Shown piece after piece: positions 19,802 to 28,388 of a stretch of DNA of 64,000 nucleotides (the stretch's first letter is position 1; each line of letters begins with the position of its first letter). The notes beneath the pieces were generated by a model. The model ran no database searches and had not been told where the DNA came from. It saw nothing but the letters and a program-made list of their open reading frames with translations. The DNA comes from Phenylobacterium sp. (GTDB taxonomy: Bacteria; Pseudomonadota; Alphaproteobacteria; Caulobacterales; Caulobacteraceae). The position numbers and the translations under genes were made by a program. The stretch spans positions 1 to 64,000 of the forward strand of contig NZ_PNLB01000012.1 in the NCBI RefSeq assembly GCF_013822795.1, read 5' to 3'.

Positions 19802-20814
19802 TGGGCGACCTGGCCGCCTTCATCCGCGGCCTGCCCAAGGCCGAGCTCCACCTGCATATCGAGGGCAGCCTCGAGCCCGAGCAGATGTTCGAACTCGCCC
19901 AGCGCAATGGCGTGAAGCTGCCCTTCGCCAACGTCGACGAGGTGCGCGCCGCCTACGCCTTCTCCAACCTGCAGGACTTCCTGGACATCTACTACCAGGG
20001 CGCCCAGGTGCTGCTGACCAAGGCCGACTTTCACGACCTGGCCATGGCCTATTTCCGCCGGGTCGCCGCCGACGGCGCGCGTCACGCCGAGATCTTCTTC
20101 GACCCGCAGACCCACACCGACCGCGGCGTTCCGTTCGGCGTGGTGATCGAGGGCCTGCTGGCGGGCATGGACGAGGCCGAGCAGACCCTTGGCGTCACCT
20201 CCAAGCTGATCCTCTGCTTCCTGCGCCATCTCAGTGAAGAGGCCGCCTTCGAGACCCTGGAGCACGCCAAGCCCCATCTCGACCGTATCGCCGGGGTCGG
20301 GCTCGACTCCTCCGAGGTCGGCCATCCGCCGGCCAAGTTCGCTCAGGTCTTCGCCGCCGCCCGCAAGCTCGGCCTCAAGGTCGTGGCTCATGCCGGCGAG
20401 GAGGGGCCCCCCGACTATGTCTACGAGGCGCTCGACCTGCTGGAGGTCGACCGCATCGACCACGGCAACCGCGCCCTGGAAGACGACGCCCTGACCGAGC
20501 GGCTGGCGCGCGAGGGCATGACCCTGACGGTCTGCCCGCTCTCCAATCTCAAGCTCTGCGTGGTCGGCGACCTGACCGCCCATCCGCTCAAGCGGATGCT
20601 GGACCTTGGCCTGCGCGCGACGATCAACTCCGACGACCCGGCCTATTTCGGCGGCTATCTCGGCCAGAACTGGCTCGAAACCGCAGAGGCCCTAGAACTG
20701 TCTCGCGAGGAACTGATCACGCTGGCGAAGAACAGCTTCACCGGCTCCTTCCTTGCCCCCGACGAAATCGCCCGCCACCTGGCCGAAATCGACGCCTACG
20801 TGGCCAAGGCCTGA
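19801..20814 (+). CDS. Adenine deaminase (adenosine-deaminase fold)
   Basis: A 337-residue zinc hydrolase for purine salvage. Metal and catalytic motifs: HLHIEGS (residues 17-23), HAGEEGPP, DHGNRAL and the NSDDPAYFGGYLG loop. GLDSSEVGHPPAKF and HAGEEGPPDYVYEAL are typical of the adenine aminohydrolase branch rather than of adenosine deaminase proper, so adenine to hypoxanthine is the preferred call; adenosine remains possible. The ATG at 19801 overlaps the glmM stop (TGATG); a TTG three bases earlier is also in frame. An intergenic repeat lies just downstream. Confidence 0.88.
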
Positions 20815-20820
20815 TCATCA

Positions 20821-20960
20821 GTGTCATCCCGGTTTCGGCGCAGCCGAAGACCGGGACCCATGAACACCCGATCGTCCAAGATGCGGCTCGGCCTGGCCAA
20901 CTCGACTGGCGCGGCGCGAATGGATCCCGGACAGCCGCTTCGCAGCTTCCGGGATGACAC
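20821..20960. repeat. Long inverted repeat (TCATCCCGG-type intergenic element)
   Basis: A perfect 12-bp inverted repeat, GTGTCATCCCGG at 20821-20832 and CCGGGATGACAC at 20949-20960, brackets about 115 bases with further internal pairing (CTTCGGC-type at the left arm). It lies between the convergent adenine deaminase and DUF2891 genes. The TCATCCCGG core recurs in the element at 47124-47212, so this is a dispersed extragenic repeat, probably with a terminator or RNA-stabilising effect. Confidence 0.75.
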
Positions 20961-20966
20961 CGTGGT

Positions 20967-21980
20967 TCAAGCCTCCAGCGCCAGCAGCGCGAAGGTCGCC
21001 AGCCAGTGCTCGCCCATATAGTCCCCGGCCACGTGCTCCAGCCCGGCGGCCAGGTGCTCATCGGCCGCCGCCAGCGCCACGCGCCGCGCCGGGTCGGTGA
21101 GGGCCAGCGACTTGGCGATCGAGCGCCAGCACCAGGCGCGGCTGAGGTTTAATCCGTCCAGGTGGGCGATCTTGCCGTCGCTGCGGTCGCTCACCGTGGC
21201 GGGGGTGAACAGGCTCGCCGGCCGCCGCTCGGCCGCTTCCGGCAGGAACCTGGAGAACCAGGCCCGGAAATCTGCCGATGGCAGCACGCGGCGCAGGCAT
21301 TCGGCTTCCATCAATGTCGGCGACAGAAAGTCGTCGCCGCTCGGCTCCCAGGCGTTCGCGCCGGCGTCGCCCAGGTACCAGCCGCGGGCCGTGGTCTCGA
21401 CCAGCCGGACCAGCTCATGGTCGCCGACCTCGTTCGCGTATTCGTGCGCCAGGGTGAGCGCAAACGCTGTGCTGTAATGGGTTCCGGTGCGGATCGGGTA
21501 GGTCGCCTTGGGCAGGAAGGCCTTGAACCGATCGGCGAACGCCTGGGCCAGCGGGCGCAGGTTGGCGGCCCACGGCTGGCCCTCGATGCGCTCCAATTCG
21601 GCGCTCAACATCAGCAGCCAGGCCCAGCCATAGGGCCGTTCGAACCCGGCGCTGGTCGGCCGCTGCAGGTAGGCGAGCTCGCCGGCGACCTTGTCGGGGG
21701 TCAGCATCTCGTTGAACAGATTGGCGATTTCGAGACCGGCAGGTTCTATCGGCAGGCGCCGGTAGAGCCTGGCCAGCAGCCAGTAGCCGTGTACGCACGA
21801 GTGCCAGTCGAAGCTGCCGTGGAAGATCGGATGCAGCTCGCGCGGCGGCTTTACGTCCTCGTCGCCGGCCAGCACCTGGTCGAGCTTGAACGGGTAGGGG
21901 CGGCGCACATGGCCCAGCGCCAGCCGCGCGAACTTGAGGCCAAGGTCTTGATTCAGCTCAGAAACGGAAGACGAGGGCAT
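20967..21980 (-). CDS. DUF2891 family protein
   Basis: A 337-residue soluble protein that reads as DUF2891; no activity is established for the family. The conserved N-terminal signature HPIFHGSFDWHSCVHGYWLLARL (about residues 50-72) is clear, followed by the FERPYGWAWLL segment, GTHYSTAF and GDDFLSP. The pattern of His, Trp and Asp/Glu residues in a probably all-helical fold is reminiscent of alpha/alpha-toroid enzymes, but that is inference. No signal peptide is seen. The start overlaps the end of the DUF979 gene by 23 bases, so it is the last gene of a three-gene operon with DUF979 and DUF969. Confidence 0.88.
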   Translation of the reverse strand: MPSSSVSELNQDLGLKFARLALGHVRRPYPFKLDQVLAGDEDVKPPRELHPIFHGSFDWHSCVHGYWLLARLYRRLPIEPAGLEIANLFNEMLTPDKVAGELAYLQRPTSAGFERPYGWAWLLMLSAELERIEGQPWAANLRPLAQAFADRFKAFLPKATYPIRTGTHYSTAFALTLAHEYANEVGDHELVRLVETTARGWYLGDAGANAWEPSGDDFLSPTLMEAECLRRVLPSADFRAWFSRFLPEAAERRPASLFTPATVSDRSDGKIAHLDGLNLSRAWCWRSIAKSLALTDPARRVALAAADEHLAAGLEHVAGDYMGEHWLATFALLALEA

Positions 21981-22908
21981 ACATCAGCGCCGTGTTGGCC
22001 AGCAGGAGAATGAGGGCGGTCGGGAGTTGGGCGCGGATCACGCCGTTGCGGTCCTTCAGCTCCAGCAGCGCCGCCGGGACGATGTTGAAGTTGGCGGCCA
22101 TCGGCGTCATCAGCGTCCCGCAGAAGCCAGAGAGCATCCCGATCGCGCCCATGATCGCCGGATCGCCGCCAAACCTTTGAACGATAAGCGGAAGTCCGAT
22201 GCCCGCCGTCATCACCGGGAACGCCGCAAAGGCGTTGCCCATGACCATCGTGAAGATCGCCATCCCGAAAGTATAGGCCGCCACCGCCGCCAGCCGGCTT
22301 CCGTCCGGCAGCCATTGGCCGGCCAACTGGCCGATCACCGCCCCGACGCCGGCGGCGGCGAACACCGCGCCCAGCGCCGCCAGCATCTGCGGCAACACCG
22401 CGGCCCAGCCGACCGTGTCGAGCAGCCGGCGGCCTTCCTGTAAAGGCGTTGCGGGCCGGGCGCGCAGCATCGGCATGGCGATCGCCAGGGCGACGAACAC
22501 GCCAAGGATCAACGAGACCAAGGTCGCCTGCTTGGGATCGACCAGCCCCGCCAGCTCCGGGCGCTTGAAAAGGAAGGTCCCGGCCAGCGCCGTGGCCGGG
22601 ATCGCCAGGGCGGGCAGGAACAGGCGGTTTCCCAGCCGCGCGGCGCTCTCGGCCCGCTCGGCCGGGCTGCTGGTCGCCGGCTCCCCGCGGCCCAGGCCGC
22701 CGAAGCCGGCCACGGCGACCATGGCGATGACGATCAAGCCGTTGGCGAAGTCCGGGATGTGCGATCCGAACAGGAAGCTCGCCGCGAACAGGCCCCAGAA
22801 GGCGGTGTTCTTCCAGCGCTTGGGATTGCTGGCGTCGCGGGCGCTGAGCACGGCGATCGCGGCGAAGAACGCGCCGCCGATGACGTAGAGGACCTCCAGC
22901 CCGATCAT
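21958..22908 (-). CDS. DUF979 family membrane protein
   Basis: A 316-residue integral membrane protein with about nine or ten hydrophobic helices, matching DUF979. Recognisable patches are the KRWKNTAFWGLFAASFLFG region near residue 30-48 and the ITAGIGLPLI-like and GFCGTLMTPMAANFN stretches in the C-terminal third. It overlaps the upstream DUF969 gene by four bases (ATGA) and the downstream DUF2891 gene by 23. DUF969 and DUF979 occur together in many bacteria and look like the two halves of a secondary permease; a carboxylate or pyroglutamate substrate has been guessed from neighbours elsewhere but is not shown here. Confidence 0.86.
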   Translation of the reverse strand: MIGLEVLYVIGGAFFAAIAVLSARDASNPKRWKNTAFWGLFAASFLFGSHIPDFANGLIVIAMVAVAGFGGLGRGEPATSSPAERAESAARLGNRLFLPALAIPATALAGTFLFKRPELAGLVDPKQATLVSLILGVFVALAIAMPMLRARPATPLQEGRRLLDTVGWAAVLPQMLAALGAVFAAAGVGAVIGQLAGQWLPDGSRLAAVAAYTFGMAIFTMVMGNAFAAFPVMTAGIGLPLIVQRFGGDPAIMGAIGMLSGFCGTLMTPMAANFNIVPAALLELKDRNGVIRAQLPTALILLLANTALMYALVFRF

Positions 22909-23582
22909 GGCCGCGCCTCGGCCAGGGTGCGCGCCAGCCGGCGGTCCAGCAGCATCAGCCGCGTCCCGTGGACCAACAGCGCCACGATCGCCGTGGGAAT
23001 GGCGCAGACCGAGAGTTGCAAGGGCTCGACGATGATTCCGTTCTGCTCGAGGAAGCCCTTGATCAGCAGGATGGAGGCGATGGCGATGAAGATGTCCTCG
23101 CCGAAGAACAGCGCGACGTTGTCGGCCGCCGCGGCGTGGGCGCGAATGGTTTGGCGCATGCCGTCGGGCAGGGGGCCGTGGTGGGTCTCGGCCGCGGCCT
23201 CGGCCATCGGGGCGATCAGCGGGCGCACCATCTGCGCATGGCCGCCCAGCGAGGTCAGCCCCAGCGCCGCCGTCGCTTGGCGCAGGATGAAATACAGCAG
23301 CAGCAGGCGCCCGACCGTGGCCGCCTTCACCTGACCGATCAGGCTCTTGGCGCGTTCCTGCAGGCCGGCTCGCTCCAGCAGGCCGATGACCGGCAGCACG
23401 ACCCAGACCACTGAGACGTAACGGTTTTCCTTGAACGCCTTGCCGAAGGTCTCGATCACCTCGACCGGCCCCATGCCGCCGGCGAGCCCGGTCACCAACG
23501 CCGCGACCGTCACGACGAGCAGCGGATTGAGTCGGGCCATGAACCCGATCACGACGACGGCGATGCCGATCAGCGGAAGCAA
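22905..23582 (-). CDS. DUF969 family membrane protein
   Basis: A 225-residue integral membrane protein with about five or six helices, matching DUF969. Visible family patches: GKAFKENRYVSVVWVVLPVIGLLER (about 48-72), LGLTSLGGHAQMVRPLIAPMAEAA and the NVALFFGEDIFIAIASILLIKGFLEQ segment. It is the first gene of a leftward operon with DUF979 and DUF2891. The start is a TTG at 23582 (MLPLIG); no better in-frame start with a ribosome-binding site is seen. It probably forms one permease with DUF979; the substrate is unknown. Confidence 0.85.
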   Translation of the reverse strand: MLPLIGIAVVVIGFMARLNPLLVVTVAALVTGLAGGMGPVEVIETFGKAFKENRYVSVVWVVLPVIGLLERAGLQERAKSLIGQVKAATVGRLLLLYFILRQATAALGLTSLGGHAQMVRPLIAPMAEAAAETHHGPLPDGMRQTIRAHAAAADNVALFFGEDIFIAIASILLIKGFLEQNGIIVEPLQLSVCAIPTAIVALLVHGTRLMLLDRRLARTLAEARP

Positions 23583-23683
23583 TGCCTGCGGGCTCCCCGG
23601 GGCGGCGCGAACAGCGCGGCGATCGCCAACTCTAGCGATCTCGGCGCGTCGCGTAATCGCAGGAACAGCCTAGGTCGGCTGAG

Positions 23684-23692
23684 TTATCCACA
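23684..23692 (+). promoter_or_regulatory. Perfect DnaA box
   Basis: The nine bases TTATCCACA match the consensus DnaA box exactly. The site is isolated, 150 bases before a small membrane-protein gene and 100 bases before the divergent DUF969 start. It could tie either promoter to DnaA or be a chance or titrating site. Confidence 0.5.
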
Positions 23693-23841
23693 GTGAAGAT
23701 CGGCGCGGCCGCGAGCTCTGTTCTTGCGCCTATTTGTCGCGTTGATCCGCGGGTCTTTGCAGATCGGTTAATTCGTGTCAGCCTCTTCCGGTCCCCACCG
23801 CTCGACCGGCGGGGAACAAAAGAAAAGTCTGGGAGCGAAAC

Positions 23842-23997
23842 ATGCCACGACCCGTCGCCTTTGGAGGCGCATCGCGGGGAGCTGCTCGGGGCCTGACCTC
23901 GATCGCCTGCCTCGCCTTTGTCGGAATGCTTGCCATCGCCTTCTGGGCCGGCGCCCTCTGGATCGGCAATACCCTGATCCACCTGCTGGCCGGCTGA
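23842..23997 (+). CDS. Small membrane protein (51 residues)
   Basis: A short gene below the usual length cut-off. GGGAG at 23831-23835 sits six bases before the ATG, and a strong terminator follows the stop by seven bases, so it looks like a complete single-gene unit. The product has a basic N-terminus (residues 1-16, MPRPVAFGG then Arg-rich) and one hydrophobic segment at about 18-48 with two Trp, ending HLLAG. It should insert in the inner membrane with a short cytoplasmic N-terminus. A 5' hairpin with an A/C mismatch (about 23791-23817) precedes it and a DnaA box lies further upstream. No family is recognised. Confidence 0.65.
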   Translation: MPRPVAFGGASRGAARGLTSIACLAFVGMLAIAFWAGALWIGNTLIHLLAG

Positions 23998-24003
23998 TAC
24001 GAA

Positions 24004-24033
24004 AAAGGCGGCGCCCGTAAGAGCGCCGCCTTT
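24004..24033. terminator. Bidirectional rho-independent terminator
   Basis: An 11-bp perfect stem (24004-24014 with 24023-24033) of the form AAAGGCGGCGC/GCGCCGCCTTT with an eight-base loop. The A/T ends give a short U-run on either strand. It separates the small membrane-protein gene from the convergent ugd. Confidence 0.82.
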
Positions 24034-24056
24034 CGCTTGCTGAGGGCGCAGATCCT

Positions 24057-25361
24057 CTAGGCGCGACCGATCGAGGCGTACTTGATGCCGCGTCCGCGCA
24101 CGTCGTCCGGGCGATAGATGTTGCGCAGATCGATCAGCGCCGGGGTCTTCATGACCTCCTTCACGCGGTCGAGATCCAGCGCCCGGAACTGATCCCACTC
24201 GGTGATGATCACCAGCGCGTCGGCGCCGGCCGCCGCCTCATAGGAATCCGATTTGAACTCGACGCCGGGCAGCATGTGCTTGGCCTCGTGCGCGCCTTCC
24301 GGATCGTAGGCCTGAACCTTGGCGCCCAGGGCCTGCAGGGCCGGGATGATGTCGAGGCTCGGCGCGTCGCGCATGTCGTCGGTGTTCGGCTTGAAGGTCA
24401 GGCCCAGGACCCCGACGGTCTTGCCCGTCAGATCGCCGGCCATGGTCTCGGCGACCTTCGCCGCCATGGCCTTCTTGCGTGCGTCGTTGACCGCGACGGT
24501 GGTCTCGATCAGCCGGGTCGGCGCGCCGGCGGCGGCAGCCGTGCGCACGAGGGCCAGGGTGTCTTTCGGGAAGCAGGAGCCGCCGTAGCCGGGGCCGGCG
24601 TGGAGGAACTTGCTGCCGATCCGCTTGTCGAGGCCGATGCCGCGGGCGACCTGCTGGACGTCGGCGCCTACCGCCTCGCAGAGGTCGGCCATCTCGTTGA
24701 TGAAGGTGATCTTCATGGCGAGGAAGGCGTTGGCCGCGTACTTGATCAACTCGCTGGTCCGCCGGCCGGTGAACAGGATCGGCGTCTCGTTGAGGAACAG
24801 CGGGCGGTAGAGTTCGGTCATCACCGGGCGGGCGCGCTCGTCCTCCATGCCCACGACCACGCGGTCGGGGCGCTTGAAGTCCTCGATGGCCGCGCCCTCG
24901 CGCAGGAACTCCGGGTTCGAGACCACGGCGAACTGGGCGTCGGGGCGCTTGGCCTTCACGATGCGCTCGATCTCGTCGCCGGTGCCGACCGGCACGGTCG
25001 ACTTGGTGACGATGACGGTGAAGCCGTCCAGCAGGCCGGCGATCTCCTCGGCGGCGGCGTGGACGTAGGACATGTCGGCGTGGCCGTCGCCGTGGCGCGA
25101 GGGCGTGCCGACGGCGATGAACACCGCGTCGGCCTTCTTCACCGCCTCGGCGGCGTCGGTGTCGAAGAACAGGCGGCCGGCCTGTACGTTCTTGGCGACT
25201 AGGACGTCGAGGCCCGGCTCATAGATCGGGATGCCGCCGGCGCGCAGGCGCTCGATCTTGCTGGCGTCCTTGTCGATGCAGGTCACGGTGTGACCGAAGT
25301 CGGCGAAACAGGCCCCGCTCACCAGGCCCACATAGCCGGTGCCGATCATCGTGACGTGCAT
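24057..25361 (-). CDS. ugd: UDP-glucose 6-dehydrogenase
   Basis: A 434-residue NAD-dependent enzyme that oxidises UDP-glucose twice to UDP-glucuronate, for capsule, exopolysaccharide or lipid A sugars. The N-terminal Rossmann motif is MIGTGYVGLVSGACFADFGH (residues 5-24); TKSTVPVGT and EFLREGAAIEDF follow, and the catalytic Cys263 lies in GPGYGGSCFPKDT. The C-terminal nucleotide-sugar domain has GLTFKPNTDDMRDAPS. Length is standard. It takes the GalU product as substrate. The 121-base gap upstream separates it from the phosphomannomutase gene on the same strand. Confidence 0.97.
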   Translation of the reverse strand: MHVTMIGTGYVGLVSGACFADFGHTVTCIDKDASKIERLRAGGIPIYEPGLDVLVAKNVQAGRLFFDTDAAEAVKKADAVFIAVGTPSRHGDGHADMSYVHAAAEEIAGLLDGFTVIVTKSTVPVGTGDEIERIVKAKRPDAQFAVVSNPEFLREGAAIEDFKRPDRVVVGMEDERARPVMTELYRPLFLNETPILFTGRRTSELIKYAANAFLAMKITFINEMADLCEAVGADVQQVARGIGLDKRIGSKFLHAGPGYGGSCFPKDTLALVRTAAAAGAPTRLIETTVAVNDARKKAMAAKVAETMAGDLTGKTVGVLGLTFKPNTDDMRDAPSLDIIPALQALGAKVQAYDPEGAHEAKHMLPGVEFKSDSYEAAAGADALVIITEWDQFRALDLDRVKEVMKTPALIDLRNIYRPDDVRGRGIKYASIGRA

Positions 25362-25482
25362 GGGTTATCCTTGAGATCCGTTCCCGCCCCATTTTTCACC
25401 ACGCCGCGAGCGCCCCCGCAATCGCACGTCGATCCAGAATGAGACAATGGCTTTTGAGTAAGCAAGCTGCGCGCCAGGGGCG

Positions 25483-26982
25483 CTAGACTTCCTGATTATA
25501 GGCGCCGACCTGAGGACGTCTGGCCAGGCGCGGCTTTACTTCCTGCCGGAAGAGCGCGCGCATGTCGTCCTCCGATTGGGTGCTTTCCACCACGACAACG
25601 ATTTCCGGCTTGTTGGACGAGGCCCGGACCAGCACCCAGGAACCGTCCTCCAGCGCCACGCGCACGCCGTTGACGGTGATCACCTCGACGATCTTGCGAC
25701 CGAGGATCGTGCCGCCGGCCGCGGCCAGGGCTTCGTATTCGGCGACCACGTCGTCGACGACGCCGTACTTCTCCTCGTCGGCGCAGTGCGGCGACATGGT
25801 CAGGGAGGTCCAGGCGACGGGGAGGGCGGTCTTCAGCTCCGAGAGCTTCTTGCCCGGATTGCGGTCCAGCATCGCCAGGATCGCGGCCGCCGCGGTCAGG
25901 CCGCAGTCGTAGCCGTTGCCGAGCGGGGCGTTGAAGAAGAAGTGGCCGCTTTTCTCGAAGCCGGCCAGGGCGCCGATTTCGGCGGTCTTGCGCTTGATGT
26001 AGCTGTGGCCGGTCTTCCAGTAGACGGTGGTCGCGCCGTTGGCCTTCAGCACCGGGTCGGTGGCGAACAGGCCGGTCGACTTCACATCGACCACGAAAGT
26101 CGCGTCCTTGTGCAGGCCCGACAGGTCGCGCGCCAGCATCAGGCCGATCTTGTCGGCGAAGATCTCCTCGCCGGTGTCGTCGACCACGCCGCAGCGGTCG
26201 CCGTCGCCGTCGAAGCCCAGCGCCAGGTCCGCGCCATGCTCTTTGACGGCCTTGGCCATCTCCTTGAGCATCTCGTGGTCTTCGGGGTTGGGGTTGTAGC
26301 GCGGGAAGTTCCAGTCGAGGTCGCAGTCCATCTCGATGACCTCGACGCCCATGTTGCGCAGGGCCTGCGGGGCGAAGGCGCCGGCCGTGCCGTTGCCGCA
26401 GGCGCAGACCACCTTCAGCGGGCGCTTGATCTGCGCGCGCTTCGAGACGTCGTCGATGAAGGTTTGGGCGAAGCCTTGGACGTGGGTCAGCGAGCCGCCG
26501 GGGCGGGTCTTGCCCTCGCCGCCCAGGACGATCTCCTTCAGGCGGCCCATCTCGACCGGGCCGAAGGTCAACGGCCGTTGGGCGCCCATCTTCACGCCGG
26601 TCCAGCCGTTCTCATTGTGGCTGGCCGTGACCATGGCCACGCAAGGCGCGTCGAGCGCGAACTGCGCGAAATAGGCGGTCGGCGACAGCGCCAGCCCGAT
26701 GTCCACGACTTCGCAGCCGGCGGCGACCAGGCCCACCGTCAGGGCTTGCTTGATCGACAGCGAGTAGGACCGGTAGTCGTGCCCGACCACGATCTTGGTC
26801 TGGCCGAGTTCGTGGATGTAGGTCCCAAGACCCAGCCCCAGCGCCTCGATCCCCAGCAGGTTGATCTCCGGTCCGAACAGCCAGCGCGCGTCGTATTCGC
26901 GGAAGCCCGTCGCCTTCACCAGCGGGGTGACTTCGTATTCGAACGTATTGGGCGTGAGATCGGCGCGCGGGACGGGCAGCAT
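25483..26982 (-). CDS. Phosphomannomutase/phosphoglucomutase
   Basis: A 499-residue alpha-D-phosphohexomutase of the AlgC/ManB type, interconverting mannose- or glucose-6-phosphate with the 1-phosphate. Landmarks: FREYDARW near residue 27, the phosphoserine loop VTASHNENGWTG, the metal loop GFDGDGDRCG, the specificity loop GFEKSGHFFFN (E-x-S-G-H type) and the phosphate-binding RASSNKPEIVVVVES near the C-terminus. The GEKSGH-like loop supports PMM/PGM activity over glucosamine mutase. The N-terminal extension before the first motif is a little longer than in AlgC. Its product feeds GalU or GDP-mannose synthesis; which one dominates is not readable. Confidence 0.93.
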   Translation of the reverse strand: MLPVPRADLTPNTFEYEVTPLVKATGFREYDARWLFGPEINLLGIEALGLGLGTYIHELGQTKIVVGHDYRSYSLSIKQALTVGLVAAGCEVVDIGLALSPTAYFAQFALDAPCVAMVTASHNENGWTGVKMGAQRPLTFGPVEMGRLKEIVLGGEGKTRPGGSLTHVQGFAQTFIDDVSKRAQIKRPLKVVCACGNGTAGAFAPQALRNMGVEVIEMDCDLDWNFPRYNPNPEDHEMLKEMAKAVKEHGADLALGFDGDGDRCGVVDDTGEEIFADKIGLMLARDLSGLHKDATFVVDVKSTGLFATDPVLKANGATTVYWKTGHSYIKRKTAEIGALAGFEKSGHFFFNAPLGNGYDCGLTAAAAILAMLDRNPGKKLSELKTALPVAWTSLTMSPHCADEEKYGVVDDVVAEYEALAAAGGTILGRKIVEVITVNGVRVALEDGSWVLVRASSNKPEIVVVVESTQSEDDMRALFRQEVKPRLARRPQVGAYNQEV

Positions 26983-27078
26983 CGTAACTCCGTTATCTCT
27001 GTTTCGTGGTTCTTAAAGGCCCGCAGACCTTAAGACCATGCGAACGCGAACCTTCGACGGCCGTTTCGTGACGATCCG

Positions 27079-28059
27079 TCAGACCCCGGCGCGAACCAGG
27101 TCGTGGACCCGCAGGATACCGACCGGCCGGCCCTCCTCGACCACGAACAGAACGGTGACCATCGGCAGCGGGTCGCTCATCAGGGCCAGGGCCTCGGCGG
27201 CCAGCATCTGCGGCGGCGCGGTCTTCTTCGGACCGGCGGTCATCACCTCGCCGGCGGTGTGGGTCAGCAGGCCGTCGAGATGCCGGCGCAGGTCGCCGTC
27301 GGTGATCACGCCCTTCAGCGCCCCGGTCTCGTCGGTCACCCCGATGATCCCAAAGGCCTTCTCGGTCATGACCAGCAGCGCCTCGGACATCGGCGTCGCC
27401 TCGCCGACCAGCGGCAGCTCGTCCTTGCCGTGCATCAGGTCACCGACCGTGCGCAGCATCGCGCCCAGCTTGCCGCCTGGGTGAAAGATCTTGAAGTCCT
27501 TTGCGCTGAACCCGCGGCGCTCCAGCAGCGACACGGCCAGGGCGTCGCCGATGGCGATCTGCAGGGTTGTCGAGGTGGTCGGCGCCTTGACCTCGGAGGT
27601 GACCTCGGTGGTGTCGGCCAGCAGCAGCGCCACGTCCGCCGCCTGGCCCAGCGGGCTGTCGGCGAACGCGGTCAGCGCGATCAGCGGGATGTGGAAGCGC
27701 CGAGAGTAGGCGATGACGTCGGCCAGCTCCTGGTTCTGGCCGGACTTCGACAGCGCCAGGATCACATCGCCCTCGGCGATCATGCCCAGGTCGCCGTGGC
27801 TCGCCTCGTTGGCGTGCACGAAGAAGGCCGGAGCGCCGGTCGAGGCGAAGGTCGCGGCGATCTTCTTGGCCACGTGACCCGACTTGCCGATGCCGGTGCA
27901 GATCACCCGGCCCTTGGCGGCGTAGAGCAGGTCGACGGCCTTCTCGAAGGCCTCGCCCAGGGTGTCGGCCTGCAGGCGCAGGGCGTCAGCCTCGGCCGTA
28001 AGCACCCGCCGCCCCACGGCGACGGCGTCAAATTTGGTCATTTGGGCGGCGTCCGTCAT
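27079..28059 (-). CDS. kdsD: D-arabinose 5-phosphate isomerase (KpsF/GutQ family)
   Basis: A 326-residue isomerase that turns ribulose-5-phosphate into arabinose-5-phosphate, the first step to Kdo. The SIS domain (about 35-170) includes GKGRVICTGIGKSGHVAKKIAATFASTG-type residues and the SHGDLGMI segment; two CBS domains follow (about 205-320), including the KGVITDGDLRRHL patch. Length is the family norm. It overlaps the upstream small gene by four bases, so they are coupled. With waaA at 59-60 kb this gives two Kdo-related genes in the window. Confidence 0.95.
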   Translation of the reverse strand: MTDAAQMTKFDAVAVGRRVLTAEADALRLQADTLGEAFEKAVDLLYAAKGRVICTGIGKSGHVAKKIAATFASTGAPAFFVHANEASHGDLGMIAEGDVILALSKSGQNQELADVIAYSRRFHIPLIALTAFADSPLGQAADVALLLADTTEVTSEVKAPTTSTTLQIAIGDALAVSLLERRGFSAKDFKIFHPGGKLGAMLRTVGDLMHGKDELPLVGEATPMSEALLVMTEKAFGIIGVTDETGALKGVITDGDLRRHLDGLLTHTAGEVMTAGPKKTAPPQMLAAEALALMSDPLPMVTVLFVVEEGRPVGILRVHDLVRAGV

Positions 28060-28301
28060 TTCGTGGGGCTGAGCTTCTGGGTCTGGATGTCGGCGACCGC
28101 CTCGCGCGCGGCCTTGATCCGCTGCTCGGAGGCTTCGGTTTCACGCGCCATCGCCGCCTTGGCCTTGGCGGTCTGCTGCACAGGCGTGTGGCCGAAGGGG
28201 CCAGGCGAGCGGGCGCCCAGGCCCTGCGGCCAGACGGCGCCCAGCGCCACAAGGGCGAGCGCCAGGATCGCGGCGAGGGGGTAGAACAGGCGATCGGACA
28301 T
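28056..28301 (-). CDS. Small membrane-anchored protein upstream of kdsD
   Basis: An 81-residue protein with one N-terminal hydrophobic segment (about residues 7-26) followed by a polar, Ala/Glu/Lys-rich tail (about 40-81) that looks helical and could form a coiled coil. It may be an inner-membrane anchor with the tail in the periplasm, or a signal-peptide protein. ATGA overlap with kdsD shows the two are co-translated, which suggests a link to Kdo or envelope synthesis, but no family is recognised. Confidence 0.7.
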   Translation of the reverse strand: MSDRLFYPLAAILALALVALGAVWPQGLGARSPGPFGHTPVQQTAKAKAAMARETEASEQRIKAAREAVADIQTQKLSPTK

Positions 28302-28388
28302 GGGTGCTCATATAGACAGCGCCGCCCCCGACGGCCAGCGGACCTTGACGCTGGGGGCGCCGGGCCTTAGCCCGCTGGCAACCCGCAG

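Noticed and set aside
27012-27034. A CtrA full site in the kdsD/PMM gap
   Set aside because: The TTAA pair is spaced by 13 bases, not seven, and is arranged as a dyad. It is more likely a weak hairpin than a CtrA site.
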